The notes: generated by a model from the letters alone, not told the origin. A DNA stretch of 64,000 bases from an uncultured Ruminiclostridium sp. (GCA_910579265.1 CAJTTE010000007.1:68093-132092), one strand, 5' to 3'. Positions 17,585 through 26,547 are shown, counted from the stretch's first letter. Made by a program: numbers and translations.

Positions 17585-18031
17585 ATGGAAATTGAAACAA
17601 GAGATTTCGGAAGAATCGATATCGACGAGGGACAGATCATAAATTTTCCGGACGGCATTTATGCCTTTGACGAAGCAAAAAGATTTGCGCTGATTTCTCC
17701 CAAGGAAAATGAATATCCCATGTGGCTTCAGTGTATAGACGCGCTTCGTCCCTGTTTCATCGTGTTCGATCCTCAGATTTTTTGCAGTGATTATGAAGTA
17801 ACTCTTAACGACAGCGAAAAGAAGCTTCTTAAAATAAAGGACGGTTCAGACATAAAGGTACTTTGTATCGCGAATGTTCCCGAAGATTTCAGGGATACCA
17901 CGGTAAATATGAAATCCCCAATTGTGGCAAATATGGACGAAAAACTGGCCATGCAGGTAATTCTGCCGCATAATTATCCTTACCGTCAGCCCATATACAG
18001 GAAATCGGAACAGGAGGCTCAAGGATGTTAG
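17585..18031 (+). CDS. fliW: flagellar assembly factor FliW
   Basis: 148 residues from the ATG at 17585 (GAAAGGGCGG upstream), matching the family length. Motifs: IETRDFGRIDIDEGQIINFPDGIYAFDEAKRFALI (family IxFPxGLxGFE), then NVPEDFRDTTVNMKSPIVAN near the C-terminus. FliW binds flagellin and, when free, binds CsrA and relieves repression of flagellin mRNA. It overlaps csrA by 7 nt, so the two partners are translationally coupled, as in Bacillus. Confidence 0.94.
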   Translation: MEIETRDFGRIDIDEGQIINFPDGIYAFDEAKRFALISPKENEYPMWLQCIDALRPCFIVFDPQIFCSDYEVTLNDSEKKLLKIKDGSDIKVLCIANVPEDFRDTTVNMKSPIVANMDEKLAMQVILPHNYPYRQPIYRKSEQEAQGC

Positions 18032-18261
18032 TAGTTACGAGAAAAACAGACGAAAGCCTTATAATAGCCGATAATATCGAAATCACCGTTCTTGAGGTAT
18101 CCAGAGACAGAGTAAAGATCGGCATTTCGGCTCCCAAGGATATAAAAATTATCCGTAACGAGCTTATTGATACACAAAATATAAACAAGGATTCAGGATC
18201 TTCAAGGGAGCTTCCGAAAAAGGCACTGGAAGCGCTTCTGAACTATACTAAGGAGGATTAA
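18025..18261 (+). CDS. csrA: carbon storage regulator / flagellin translation repressor
   Basis: 78 residues. MLVVTRKTDESLIIADNIEITVLEVSRDRVKIGISAPKDIKIIRNEL contains the RNA-binding residues L4, R6 and R44. CsrA dimers bind GGA motifs in leader RNAs and, in Firmicutes, block hag translation until sequestered by FliW. The start overlaps the fliW stop and fliD begins 4 nt after its stop. A GGAGG segment precedes the ATG. Confidence 0.97.
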   Translation: MLVVTRKTDESLIIADNIEITVLEVSRDRVKIGISAPKDIKIIRNELIDTQNINKDSGSSRELPKKALEALLNYTKED

Positions 18262-18265
18262 CATC

Positions 18266-21148
18266 ATGGCAAATGCAACCAGCGTTCTCAGAATGAGCGG
18301 TATGAACTCGGGTCTGGATACAGAGGCTATTGTAAACGCGCTTACCGCCACTACAAAGAATAAAATCAATACGAACCAGAGAAAGGTCCTTAAGCTTCAG
18401 GCTCAGCAGGACGCTTACCGTTCCCTTATTACCAGCTTTACCGCATTCAAGGATAAGTATTTCAATATGCTGAACTTAGGTACCTGCTTAAAATCGGGTT
18501 CTTTGTTCAACAGCTATAAGGGTACCCTTTCAAATTCATCCGGCACTAATGTAAACGGTGTTACGGTTTCCTGTGACAGCAATGCGAATGCCGCAGTTTA
18601 TAATGTGGACGTACATAAGGTTGCCACACAATCCACTCTTAAGTCGGCTTCCGCCAGCGGAAAGACGGCCGATTTCTCTCAGTGCGTCGATCCTACTCAG
18701 GATTATACGATGACCGTTACGGTTGGCAGCAAAACCAAAAACATTACTTTTAAGGGCGGTACCGGCAGCGCTATTCAGAATAACGTGAACGATGCGTTAA
18801 AGAGCGCTTTCGGCATAAAGAACAACGGCGACGGAATCGTTTCGATAAGTGCGGACGGAAAGATCAGCTCTTCGGATCAGTCCTCCGTAACAACCACCAC
18901 CCCGACGCTTTATAAGGAAACAAGAACATTAGGCGTTAAGATAGACGATCTTAAAACAGGCAACAATACGTTTACCATTACCGTGGGAGATACCACGAAA
19001 ACGGTAACTCTTTCTACGGTCGAAAAGGATTATTTCAAGGAAATATTTGATGACAGCGGTAAAATAAAGGACGATGCGGATTTTAAAAAGGTAGCGCTTT
19101 TCAAAGAGGTTGCACTCAACGAGCGCAGCACCGATGTTTATGAAAAGTTTAAGGCCTTTGAAGAAAACCTTACCGATAAGGATAAGGAGGATTTCGCAAA
19201 GCTTGTCTGGGATTTCAAGGAGGAAGGCGAGCTTGCAGCTAATGAGACAAAATACCGTGAGACGGCAATGGCCAATATCGCCAAGGGGATCCAGGAGGAG
19301 CTTGACGAAACCATAGACTGGATCGATGACGGAAACGGTTACAATACCGGCAATATGGCTTCACTTTCAAGCGAGGCGAAAGCCGCTTTCAATAAGACCG
19401 TAGACGATTATAATGCTAAGATCGCAAGCGGAGAGATCCAGAACACCGATCCCGACGGCAAGAATTATAAGACGATGGAGGCTTATGTAAAGGCTTACCT
19501 GCCGGGAGAAATCAGAGATAGCATTTCCGACGCCAAGGTTGACGATTATCTCCAGAATGACGAAGAAGGCCAGAAGCTCAGCGAAGCAATGCAGAAGGAT
19601 GCAGACGCAATCAGGGAAAAATATGAGGGCGCCGACGTTGAGATACCTTCCTACGACAAGCTTTCTCAGAGCGACAAGATCCTTTACTTCGACAGAAATG
19701 TTTACACAGGAAACGCAGGCTTAAACGGCCTTTCCGAAGAGGATTATATAAACGCATTTACCGCCGAGCAGGCTTCATTCAGCTTAAACAAGGCCAATAT
19801 TGAAAATAACCTGGGTGCTTTAAGTTTCAGCAACGAGCGAGTAAGCATAAAGACAGATGTGGCGGCGGACGGTACGATCACCATAAGCGGCGTAGGTCAG
19901 CTTACAGGCTCTGCCAGACAGTTCGGAATCACAGAGAGTGCGGGAAACGCCACCAATTTCGGTTTAGATAAGACGGATACCACCGGAACAGCCAATCAGG
20001 TGTCCACTACGGCAAAGCTTAACGAGTTGGGTCTTACTCCCGATTCTAAGGGAAATTATAATTTCAGCATCAACGGTGTTGATTTCTCCTTCAGCGGAGA
20101 TACCACCATCAAGGATATGATGAAAAAGATAAACGCTTCCGAGGCAGGGGTGAAGATGTCCTATACAACCCTTACCAACCAGTTTATCATTACCTCCAAT
20201 GAGTACGGCAAGGGACAGCAGATCACCTTCAGCGACGGCGGCGAGGGTCTTCTGAACGCTTTAGGCTTTAACGGCGGAGCTACCTTTACCGAAGGACAGA
20301 ATACAGTCATCACAGTAAACGGAGTTGAGGTTGAAACAACATCGAACTCCTACACAGTTGACGGTACTACGTTTACATTTACCGCAGCAGCGGAGGGAAC
20401 ATCCTTTACAAATGATGTAAAACGTGATTATTCCAAGGCTATCGATGCTATCAAGAGCTTTGTGGAGGATTATAACAAGCTTATCGACGAGGTTTACGGC
20501 TATGTAGACGATGAGCCGAATAAGGATTACTACTTCCTTACCGATGATGACATCGAAGAGATGGATCTTTCCGAGTCTCAGCAGAACAAATGGGAAAAGC
20601 TTGCCAAGAAGGGTCTGCTGTACCGTGATTCGACTCTTACAAATATTATGTCTAAGCTCAGAACCGCAGTATACAACTCCGTTGAGGCTCCCGACGGCAA
20701 AAGAGTCGGTCTCTTTACTCTCGGGATCACCACTACTGACAGTATTTCCGCTCACGGAAAGCTTCAGTTTGATCCCAACATTTCCGATGAAAAATTTGAG
20801 AGCATTTTCGCTCAGTATGCCGACGAATTCGCAACACTTTTCAATGACTCCGAAAACGGTATTGCAACACAGTTCGAAAATATCATCAATTCGGCTGTCA
20901 AGACCTCGGGTGATCCTAAGGAAAGGGGCGTACTGGTTCAGAAGGCCGGTGTTTCCGGTACCTCATCCGCAACCACGAACTCCATTTATACTCAGATCCA
21001 GAGCTTAAAGAACACAATCAGCACACTTAAGGATCGCTATGAGCAGCAGCAGGAGCGTTACTGGAAGATATACTCCAATATGGAAACCATGCTCGGAAAT
21101 ATCAACGGACAGTCTTCCTACATTCAGCAGCTTATGGGAAGCATGTGA
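18266..21148 (+). CDS. fliD: flagellar filament cap protein FliD, enlarged
   Basis: 960 residues, about twice the usual 400-500. FliD_N at residues 10-120 (MSGMNSGLDTEAIVNALTATTKNKIN...), beta-rich domains at about 120-245 and 505-720 (NYNFSINGVDFSFSGDTTIKDMMKKINASEAGVK, ITVNGVEV), and FliD_C at about 720-955 (DYSKAIDAIKSFVEDYNKLIDEVYG..). Residues about 255-505 form an extra, highly charged, mostly helical block with no counterpart in ordinary FliD; it would project from the cap surface. FliD is exported to the filament tip where it guides flagellin folding. The start has AAGGAGG. fliS follows after a hairpin. Confidence 0.93.
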   Translation: MANATSVLRMSGMNSGLDTEAIVNALTATTKNKINTNQRKVLKLQAQQDAYRSLITSFTAFKDKYFNMLNLGTCLKSGSLFNSYKGTLSNSSGTNVNGVTVSCDSNANAAVYNVDVHKVATQSTLKSASASGKTADFSQCVDPTQDYTMTVTVGSKTKNITFKGGTGSAIQNNVNDALKSAFGIKNNGDGIVSISADGKISSSDQSSVTTTTPTLYKETRTLGVKIDDLKTGNNTFTITVGDTTKTVTLSTVEKDYFKEIFDDSGKIKDDADFKKVALFKEVALNERSTDVYEKFKAFEENLTDKDKEDFAKLVWDFKEEGELAANETKYRETAMANIAKGIQEELDETIDWIDDGNGYNTGNMASLSSEAKAAFNKTVDDYNAKIASGEIQNTDPDGKNYKTMEAYVKAYLPGEIRDSISDAKVDDYLQNDEEGQKLSEAMQKDADAIREKYEGADVEIPSYDKLSQSDKILYFDRNVYTGNAGLNGLSEEDYINAFTAEQASFSLNKANIENNLGALSFSNERVSIKTDVAADGTITISGVGQLTGSARQFGITESAGNATNFGLDKTDTTGTANQVSTTAKLNELGLTPDSKGNYNFSINGVDFSFSGDTTIKDMMKKINASEAGVKMSYTTLTNQFIITSNEYGKGQQITFSDGGEGLLNALGFNGGATFTEGQNTVITVNGVEVETTSNSYTVDGTTFTFTAAAEGTSFTNDVKRDYSKAIDAIKSFVEDYNKLIDEVYGYVDDEPNKDYYFLTDDDIEEMDLSESQQNKWEKLAKKGLLYRDSTLTNIMSKLRTAVYNSVEAPDGKRVGLFTLGITTTDSISAHGKLQFDPNISDEKFESIFAQYADEFATLFNDSENGIATQFENIINSAVKTSGDPKERGVLVQKAGVSGTSSATTNSIYTQIQSLKNTISTLKDRYEQQQERYWKIYSNMETMLGNINGQSSYIQQLMGSM

Positions 21149-21165
21149 TTTAAGGCTTTAATTCT

Positions 21166-21196
21166 AAATGAGACCCGTTTTAAAACGGGTTTCATT
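21166..21196 (+). terminator. hairpin after fliD
   Basis: Perfect palindrome centred on CCCGTTTTAAAACGGG with flanking AAATGAGA/TTTCATTT. The U-rich tract that follows is interrupted, so it may be partial, letting fliS be read through. A second short stem (TTTACGTA...TACGTAAA) is at 21204-21226. Confidence 0.6.
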
Positions 21197-21273
21197 TCGA
21201 TTATTTACGTAAGGATATACGTAAATACTCCGGCATTTAGATTTTTGAGGTTTAATTTTGAAAGGAAAAATTT

Positions 21274-21678
21274 ATGAATCCGTATGCAGCTTATAAGAAG
21301 CAATCCGTGACCACAATGACTCCCATCGAGATAGTGGTTAAGCTGTACAGCGAAACCGAGAGGGAGCTTAACCGGGCAATCGTGTTTATTGAGCAGAAGA
21401 ATTATGAAAGCGCCAATAAATCCCTTACAAAGTCTGTGGATCTTATCAATGCGCTTCGCTCGGTTCTTGACGTCAATCTCCCTATAGGACAGAATCTGGA
21501 CTCCCTTTATTCATATTTTGAAAAGGAAATCATTACCGCAAATATGAAAAAGGATATTGAAATGATCAAACCGCTTCTTCCTATGATAGCGGAGCTTAAG
21601 GACGCATTTACCCAGGTTTCTTTAATGTCCAAGGAGGATATAGCTACCCAGGAATTGCAGTCAAAAAAGAATCAGTAG
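21274..21678 (+). CDS. fliS: flagellin export chaperone FliS
   Basis: 134 residues. MNPYAAYKKQSVTTMTPIEIVVKLYSETERELNRAI is the canonical FliS start (Y-x-x-Q-v-x-T-x-xP-x-xL-xxLYdG). Helical cytosolic chaperone that binds the flagellin C-terminus and prevents premature polymerisation. Follows fliD as in most Firmicutes. GAAAGGAA upstream of the ATG. Confidence 0.95.
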   Translation: MNPYAAYKKQSVTTMTPIEIVVKLYSETERELNRAIVFIEQKNYESANKSLTKSVDLINALRSVLDVNLPIGQNLDSLYSYFEKEIITANMKKDIEMIKPLLPMIAELKDAFTQVSLMSKEDIATQELQSKKNQ

Positions 21679-21690
21679 AAAATAGCGGGT

Positions 21691-21717
21691 CGCAGGCGGA
21701 GGATAAATCCGCCTGCG
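21691..21717 (+). terminator. GC-rich hairpin after fliS
   Basis: CGCAGGCGGA pairs perfectly with TCCGCCTGCG across a 7-nt loop, 12 nt after the fliS stop. No U-tract follows, so it may act as an mRNA 3' barrier rather than a classical terminator. The rest of the gap to 21973 has no recognised object. Confidence 0.5.
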
Positions 21718-21973
21718 GTCGTATACGGCTATAGTGCACTCATCGATATTATCCCGCAAGGCAGCTTTGATAATATAACATATTTCAGGTGTATAGACTC
21801 ATATGTTATTGTTTATCGGAACTATATAATAAAAAATCCGATCCCGGTATCCGGAAAAAGCAAAGGCTATTTATGATCACAGGCAAATGCAGCTTTTAAT
21901 ATAAAACCGGTCCGGCGGTATTGTTAAGATCACATAAGGCCGCATCAAAAATCTAAACGGAAAGGGAAAAAAC

Positions 21974-22468
21974 ATGACTGAACAGAATCAGAAACAACTT
22001 ATTGACAATTTCGCGGAAATGGAGCAGCTTTTGAAAAAATATACTGATGCTACCAACATTATCATGCAGACCGAGAGTGACGAAATAGAGAAAATTGCCG
22101 AGAAAATCGAAGAAAGAGAAGTGCTTATAGGAGAAATAGATTTCCTGAAAAAACAATGTACCTCCGTTATTAATGCGTGCGAAAAACAGGAGGCAGAATT
22201 AATAAGGGATATGCTTACGGGTACAAATTTAAATCAGCGGATCAGTGACGAGCTTATACCGGTAAGAAATTCCATAGTTGGCTTACGCTCGGCGCAGTGC
22301 GAGGCCGCTGAAAGGGATAAGGCTCTTCAGGCTCAGTTCAGCTCACGCACCATCGAGGCAAAGGATCAGCTTATGAAGCTTAATGACGATAAAAAGAAGC
22401 TGGATTATTACTCAAGCGTAAATTCGGCTCCCGCAAATCTCGGCGGTTCACTGGACAGCAGCTTCTGA
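21974..22468 (+). CDS. coiled-coil protein, possible flagellar chaperone (FliT/FlgN-like)
   Basis: 164 residues, predicted almost wholly helical with heptad-like patterns (EIEKIAEKIEEREVLIGEIDFLKKQ and EAAERDKALQAQFSSRTIEAKDQLMKLNDDKKKLDYY). No membrane segment. Its position after fliS is where fliT-type export chaperones are found in other bacteria, so a chaperone role is plausible, but the sequence is not diagnostic. GGAAAGGGA upstream of the ATG. 28 nt before the next gene. Confidence 0.65.
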   Translation: MTEQNQKQLIDNFAEMEQLLKKYTDATNIIMQTESDEIEKIAEKIEEREVLIGEIDFLKKQCTSVINACEKQEAELIRDMLTGTNLNQRISDELIPVRNSIVGLRSAQCEAAERDKALQAQFSSRTIEAKDQLMKLNDDKKKLDYYSSVNSAPANLGGSLDSSF

Positions 22469-22496
22469 TCCGACTATGTGAAAGGAAGGTACGACT

Positions 22497-22847
22497 ATGG
22501 AAAGAAGCTTCAAAAATGTAGGCAGGATGGAAAGCTTTAAGCTGGAGAATCAGAACGGTGCGCTCTTTTCCTTCAATGAGGCGGATATCGAATTCCTTCT
22601 GGAGGATATGTTTACGGATGAGGATCAGTTTGTAACTCTTACCTCGCCTTCAGCCGTAAATAAAGTCAGATATGTTCAGGCGTGTATGCACGATGAGGGC
22701 GTGGAGTTACAGCTGGGTATAGAGGAGATGAATACGCATCTTATACATAAGGTATGTTCCGAAGAAGAGTGTAAGGCTGTTTTTCTGGACTTCTTCAGAG
22801 GATGCTTTATGCCCAAGGCGAATGAATACGCTCCGGTCCAGTTTTAA
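22497..22847 (+). CDS. hypothetical protein at the end of the flagellar block
   Basis: 116 residues, not recognised. Acidic, with FNEADIEFLLEDMFTDEDQFVTLTSPSAVNKVRYVQACMHDEGVELQLGIEE in the centre and a cysteine-containing C-terminal half (VCSEEECKAVFLDFFRGCF). The binding site GAAAGGAAGG is strong. It is coupled to the coiled-coil gene before it, so a flagellum-related role is possible by association only. A TTCCCG/CGGGAA hairpin (22867-22886) follows and may terminate transcription. Confidence 0.6.
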   Translation: MERSFKNVGRMESFKLENQNGALFSFNEADIEFLLEDMFTDEDQFVTLTSPSAVNKVRYVQACMHDEGVELQLGIEEMNTHLIHKVCSEEECKAVFLDFFRGCFMPKANEYAPVQF

Positions 22848-22894
22848 CGTATTGAAATAAGATGCTTTCCCGACCGTTACCGGGAAGTTTTCAG

Positions 22895-23053
22895 GGGGTA
22901 TCCGGAAACCGAGCAGGTTTGTACCGCTACGTTAAATACGTGGTGATCTTAAGGGAAAATGCGGTGAAACGGGAGGGTAGTTCGGGTATTTTTCACGCGA
23001 AAAGTGTTTGCTGTCAATAGAAGTTATTCAAGTGCGGTTTTTCAGACAGCCCC
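22895..23053 (-). repeat. family-2-related element, tandem copy 3a
   Basis: About 159 bp with inverted ends: GGGGTATCCGGAAACC on the left and TTTTTCAGACAGCCCC on the right. The next copy at 23109 is nearly identical across its length. Read on the minus strand, the first 60 bases (GGGGCTGTCTGAAAAACCGC, then TTCTATTGACAGCAAACAC) align with family-2 elements. Confidence 0.8.
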
Positions 23054-23108
23054 TAATTACATCCCAGATAGAATCCGAATCAGGTTGGTTACAAAAACAT
23101 GTGATTAT

Positions 23109-23265
23109 GGGGTATCCGGAAACCGAGCAGGTTTGTACCGCTACGTTCAATACGTGGTGATCTTAAGGGGAAATGCGGCGAAACAGGAGGGTAGTTCGGG
23201 TATTTCTCACGCGGAAAGTGTTTGCTGTCAGTAGAAGTTATTCAAGTGCGGTTTTTCAGACTGCA
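23109..23265 (-). repeat. family-2-related element, tandem copy 3b
   Basis: Direct repeat of 22895-23053 at a 214-bp offset, differing at a handful of positions. The spacer between the copies (23054-23108) is unrelated. No coding potential. Confidence 0.8.
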
Positions 23266-23785
23266 CATAAAAAGATGAACGCTTTAAGCGCATATATCTG
23301 TTTGTATTCACGGAAGGATCGGATAGAAAAGCAGGAGCACATGTTTTTAAAAACCTATTAGGGAATCAAGAATAACTTTATGGTTACAGGCGAAGTCGTA
23401 ACGCTTTTAGTTTTTTTCTTCGGCCATTCAAACTGAATATAAAAGGTCAGACGGATTTTTCCGGAAAAATAAAGAGTTATAAAACGAAAATGGCGGTTTT
23501 TGAGTAGCAGCCGCTTTTGAAATCAGATAGTGTGAATATGACAGAGTATATACGAATATGTAATTTCTTCGAAGCAAATTTATCCGATCAGCATCCGTTG
23601 GTACGTTCAAAATTACCGTTGGACGGACTCCGCCGAAACAACTGATACCGTATCTCAATCAGTATAACATGTAAAAAAGGTCATGGCGGGCGGCGCGTAA
23701 AACAATTGTTATATGAATCTGTATGCCGGACATATCAAATGCGGTTTTTCTTTTACGCAATCAATAAAGAATGTGAGGTTATATT

Positions 23786-24298
23786 ATGATCGCTAAGACT
23801 GCCGAGGGGCTTATAGGAGCTAACAATGCCATAAATGTAATGAACACTCCCATGAAGGTGTTTAAGGAAGCGCGGGCAAGAGGGGATAAGGCAACGATGG
23901 ACCGCGCTATGGATTATGTTGAAAAGTCTCATGATGAGGTTTGGGAGAAAAAGTATTCTACCGATGAGGGCTTAAGACAGGAAGCGGAAGAAAATAAGCT
24001 CAAAGCCGAGCAGGCACGTGAAGAGCTTACCGAGCGTATCCGCGAGAGTCGGGAAGCGCTCGAAGAAAAAACTGAAAACATACCGGAGAATATCGTTCAG
24101 AAGAAGCCGGAGAATGATCCTGAAGGAATCAGCGGAGAAGAAGGCACAGATTCCGGCGATGTAACCTCCGACATAATAGAAAGTATTCCCGCAGAATATC
24201 AGACGGCAGGAAAGAATGTAACCGCTCCCGTTACATACAATAAATCCGGCGGCACAAGGGCAGCCGATCCAAAAACCGTATTTTCGGTAACGGTGTGA
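23786..24298 (+). CDS. coiled-coil, acidic hypothetical protein
   Basis: 170 residues. A hydrophilic N-terminal part (TAEGLIGANNAINVMNTPMKVFKEARARGDKATMDRAMDYVEKSHDEVWEKKY) leads into a long charged helix rich in Glu, Lys and Arg (residues about 60-105), then a disordered tail ending ADPKTVFSVTV. No signal peptide. I do not recognise the family. GTGAGG precedes the ATG. It is the first gene after the flagellar block and its repeats, so a link to motility is only a guess. Confidence 0.6.
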   Translation: MIAKTAEGLIGANNAINVMNTPMKVFKEARARGDKATMDRAMDYVEKSHDEVWEKKYSTDEGLRQEAEENKLKAEQAREELTERIRESREALEEKTENIPENIVQKKPENDPEGISGEEGTDSGDVTSDIIESIPAEYQTAGKNVTAPVTYNKSGGTRAADPKTVFSVTV

Positions 24299-24485
24299 AA
24301 AAAACGTACTTATAAAAACAAGGATTCTTTTTTCAGGAGAAGCCGCTATTATAAAAAAATTTGCCACATATTACCGGAATGTGTTTTTTCAAATCGGAAA
24401 CAGATTAAATATGAGTAATCATCTGTTCATTATACTTACGGCGTCCGGTTTCGAAAAATGACCGGTATGAGAAAGGATTGATTTT

Positions 24486-25283
24486 TTGAAAATAGATTGT
24501 CATGTACATGCTTTTCCGGACGCCATTGCGGAAAGAGCGATGGACAGGCTTGTTAATGTTGCAAAGCAGTCCGCCTATAGTAACGGAACCGTAGATGACT
24601 GTCGGCGTGTACTGGAAGAGACCGGTATGGATTATGGTGTGGTTTTGCCTATTGCTACAAAACCGACACAGCAAAAATCCATTAATGATTGGGCTAAAGA
24701 AATTTATACGGGCAATCTGATAAGCTTCGGAACGGTTCACCCGTATAATGATTCTTTTTTGGAGGAGCTTGACAGAATAAAGGCTATGGGGCTTAAAGGA
24801 GTCAAGCTGCATCCGGATTATCAGGGATTTTTCCTTTTTGACGACAGGCTTTTGCCATTCTGGAAACGCTGTGAAGAGTTAAAGCTGCCTGTGGTTATAC
24901 ATATGGGATTCGACCCTGTTTCGCCGCTTACTCACCGCGCAGTACCGCAGGATCTTATATATGTTCACGGTAAAGTGCCCGGCGTGAACATTATTGCGGC
25001 TCATATGGGAGGAATGTATGCCTGGGATGCAGTGTATCACTATCTTTGCACAGACAGGCATATATGGTTTGATACCGCATTTACCGCAGGAAATATGCCG
25101 TCGGAGCTTATGAAAAAGATCATTGAGAAGCACGGCGCAGACAGAATACTGTTTGCAAGCGATCTGCCCTGGCATTCCCCGGATATGGAAGATAAAATGA
25201 TAGAAGAGCTGGGACTGTCCGATAATGACGCGGAAATGATATACTGGAAAAATGCGGCGGAGCTGCTGCAACTGGACATATAA
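24486..25283 (+). CDS. TIM-barrel metal-dependent hydrolase (amidohydrolase 2 family)
   Basis: 265 residues from a TTG start (GAGAAAGGA upstream). Amidohydrolase-related (ACMSD-like) barrel: DCHVHAFPD at the N-terminus (metal-binding HxH), GLKGVKLHPDYQGFFLFD mid-protein, VVIHMGF, IIAAHMGG, and the C-terminal FASDLPW with the metal Asp. Such proteins hydrolyse or decarboxylate small carboxylates; the substrate cannot be told. A paralogue of exactly the same length is encoded at 42399-43196. A terminator-like hairpin follows at 25485. Confidence 0.85.
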   Translation: MKIDCHVHAFPDAIAERAMDRLVNVAKQSAYSNGTVDDCRRVLEETGMDYGVVLPIATKPTQQKSINDWAKEIYTGNLISFGTVHPYNDSFLEELDRIKAMGLKGVKLHPDYQGFFLFDDRLLPFWKRCEELKLPVVIHMGFDPVSPLTHRAVPQDLIYVHGKVPGVNIIAAHMGGMYAWDAVYHYLCTDRHIWFDTAFTAGNMPSELMKKIIEKHGADRILFASDLPWHSPDMEDKMIEELGLSDNDAEMIYWKNAAELLQLDI

Positions 25284-25484
25284 ATATTTTTTTAGCCATG
25301 TAGTAGAATAGATTCGTTTTATAACGGTTCGTAAAGGCAAATCGGCAGCGGAATGACTCTGATCACAAAAAAGATTCGTTTTTCACTGAGTCATGTTTTA
25401 AGGTAAAATTTTTTTCTAAATCCGATCCTGTTTTTATCGGCATATTTTTGTTTATATCCAGCATTTACAGGTAACTGATCAGAC

Positions 25485-25517
25485 AGGTTGACGTAATAAA
25501 GGCAGTCAACCTTTTTT
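25485..25517 (+). terminator. Rho-independent terminator
   Basis: AGGTTGAC and GTCAACCT form an 8-bp stem with a 12-nt loop, followed by TTTTT. It is 200 nt after the hydrolase stop and 40 nt before the receiver-like gene, so it could also be a leader attenuator for the latter. Confidence 0.55.
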
Positions 25518-25554
25518 AGTTGACAACACTTAATAAAACGTAGAGGGTAAAATC

Positions 25555-25974
25555 ATGATAAATATACTGGCTGTAGAACACGACCCCAAAATGGCTTCGC
25601 TTATTTATTATGCACTTTCGGATAAAAGTCTTTATCATTTAGCAATTGTGGAATCCGGCTATACTGCTATGGAAGCAATAGGACAAAAGCAGTTTGACGT
25701 TATAATAATCAACCGTGATCTTTCTTATATGAACGGATATAAAACGGCTTTAAAGCTAAGAACGGTTCTCGGAAAGGAAATCTCGCCCTTCGTAATAACG
25801 GCTTCTGACTTTACTCAGAGAGAAATTGAAGAATTTATACCTCTTGGAGTTTTCGATTTCTGGGAAATGCCCGTAAGCGTTCAAAGAATAAAGCTTACCG
25901 TAGATATGGCAAAGGATTGGCAGAACGACGGAGATAATCTGAAAAGCTACAGGGAATTTGCTGACAGAAGGTAA
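25555..25974 (+). CDS. stand-alone pseudo-receiver domain protein
   Basis: 139 residues with a CheY-type alternating pattern and no output domain. The acidic pair at the end of the first strand is E8-H9-D10 instead of two adjacent acids. The phospho-acceptor position in FDVIIINRDLSYMNGY is N53 instead of Asp. The Thr/Ser of strand 4 is kept (VITASD), but the conserved Lys of the KP motif is Met (FWEMPV). It therefore probably cannot be phosphorylated in the ordinary way and may act by constant protein binding. No histidine kinase is nearby. AGAGGG upstream of the ATG. Confidence 0.75.
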   Translation: MINILAVEHDPKMASLIYYALSDKSLYHLAIVESGYTAMEAIGQKQFDVIIINRDLSYMNGYKTALKLRTVLGKEISPFVITASDFTQREIEEFIPLGVFDFWEMPVSVQRIKLTVDMAKDWQNDGDNLKSYREFADRR

Positions 25975-26296
25975 TTGCCAAGGCGATAGCTTATGTTAAA
26001 ACGCGCAATACGTTGGATGTTTGCATTAAATTTACAATATGGCGGTCTTTTGCTGATATTTCATCGTGAGGGTAAAGAAATGACCGGAAATTTTTTTTGA
26101 GAACATATTTAAAAAGCGTCGGCGGGGATCACACCTGCGGATCGGAAGGGTGCGGGGCAGGGGATATAGGGCTTTTTTAAGCAGTATAAGGTCAAACCGC
26201 TTATGTCCGGTTTCCTCCATGGCAGTATGTCCGTATTACACAATTATCAGATAATAAAGGCATTTATAGAACGTCACAGAGTATATAAAGCGATAT

Positions 26297-26470
26297 CTCT
26301 AAGAACCTGTTTAGTATCTCTTAGCATGTATAGTGCTTTCATCTTTTGTATATATCTTCGTTGATTTTCTTTATATAATATACATCGATCACCTGCGAAA
26401 AATCGGCTTTTAATACGCAAAATCTGCTGCTTAAGCTACATACTCCGAGATATTAAACAGGCTCTGAGAG
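26297..26470. repeat. 174-bp element with inverted termini (family 4)
   Basis: Left end CTCTAAGAACCTGTTTAGTA and the inverted right end (CTCTCAGAGCCTGTTTAATA) match over 28 bp with about six differences. The interior is A/T-rich and non-coding. One copy in the window. MITE-like. Confidence 0.7.
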
Positions 26471-26519
26471 AAATAAACCCTTTAAGTAAAATTATGCGCA
26501 GTTATTACAAAAGGTAAAA

Positions 26520-26547
26520 TTTATTTGCGGGATTTTTCACAAATAAA
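26520..26547 (+). promoter_or_regulatory. possible operator upstream of the WYL regulator
   Basis: TTTATTTG and CAAATAAA form a perfect 8-bp inverted repeat with a 12-nt centre, about 73 nt before the TTG start. WYL regulators often control their own operon, so an autoregulatory site is plausible. Confidence 0.4.

Larger units (their letters stand above)
22848..23785. other. 938-bp gap with two tandem elements
   Basis: Holds the possible terminator at 22867-22886 and the two repeat units. The remaining 520 bp (23266-23785) is A/T-rich, and no gene or RNA was recognised. Confidence 0.5.

Noticed and set aside
22895..23265. Possible CRISPR array
   Set aside because: Two units of about 157 bp with one spacer are far too long for CRISPR repeats, and no cas gene is present.
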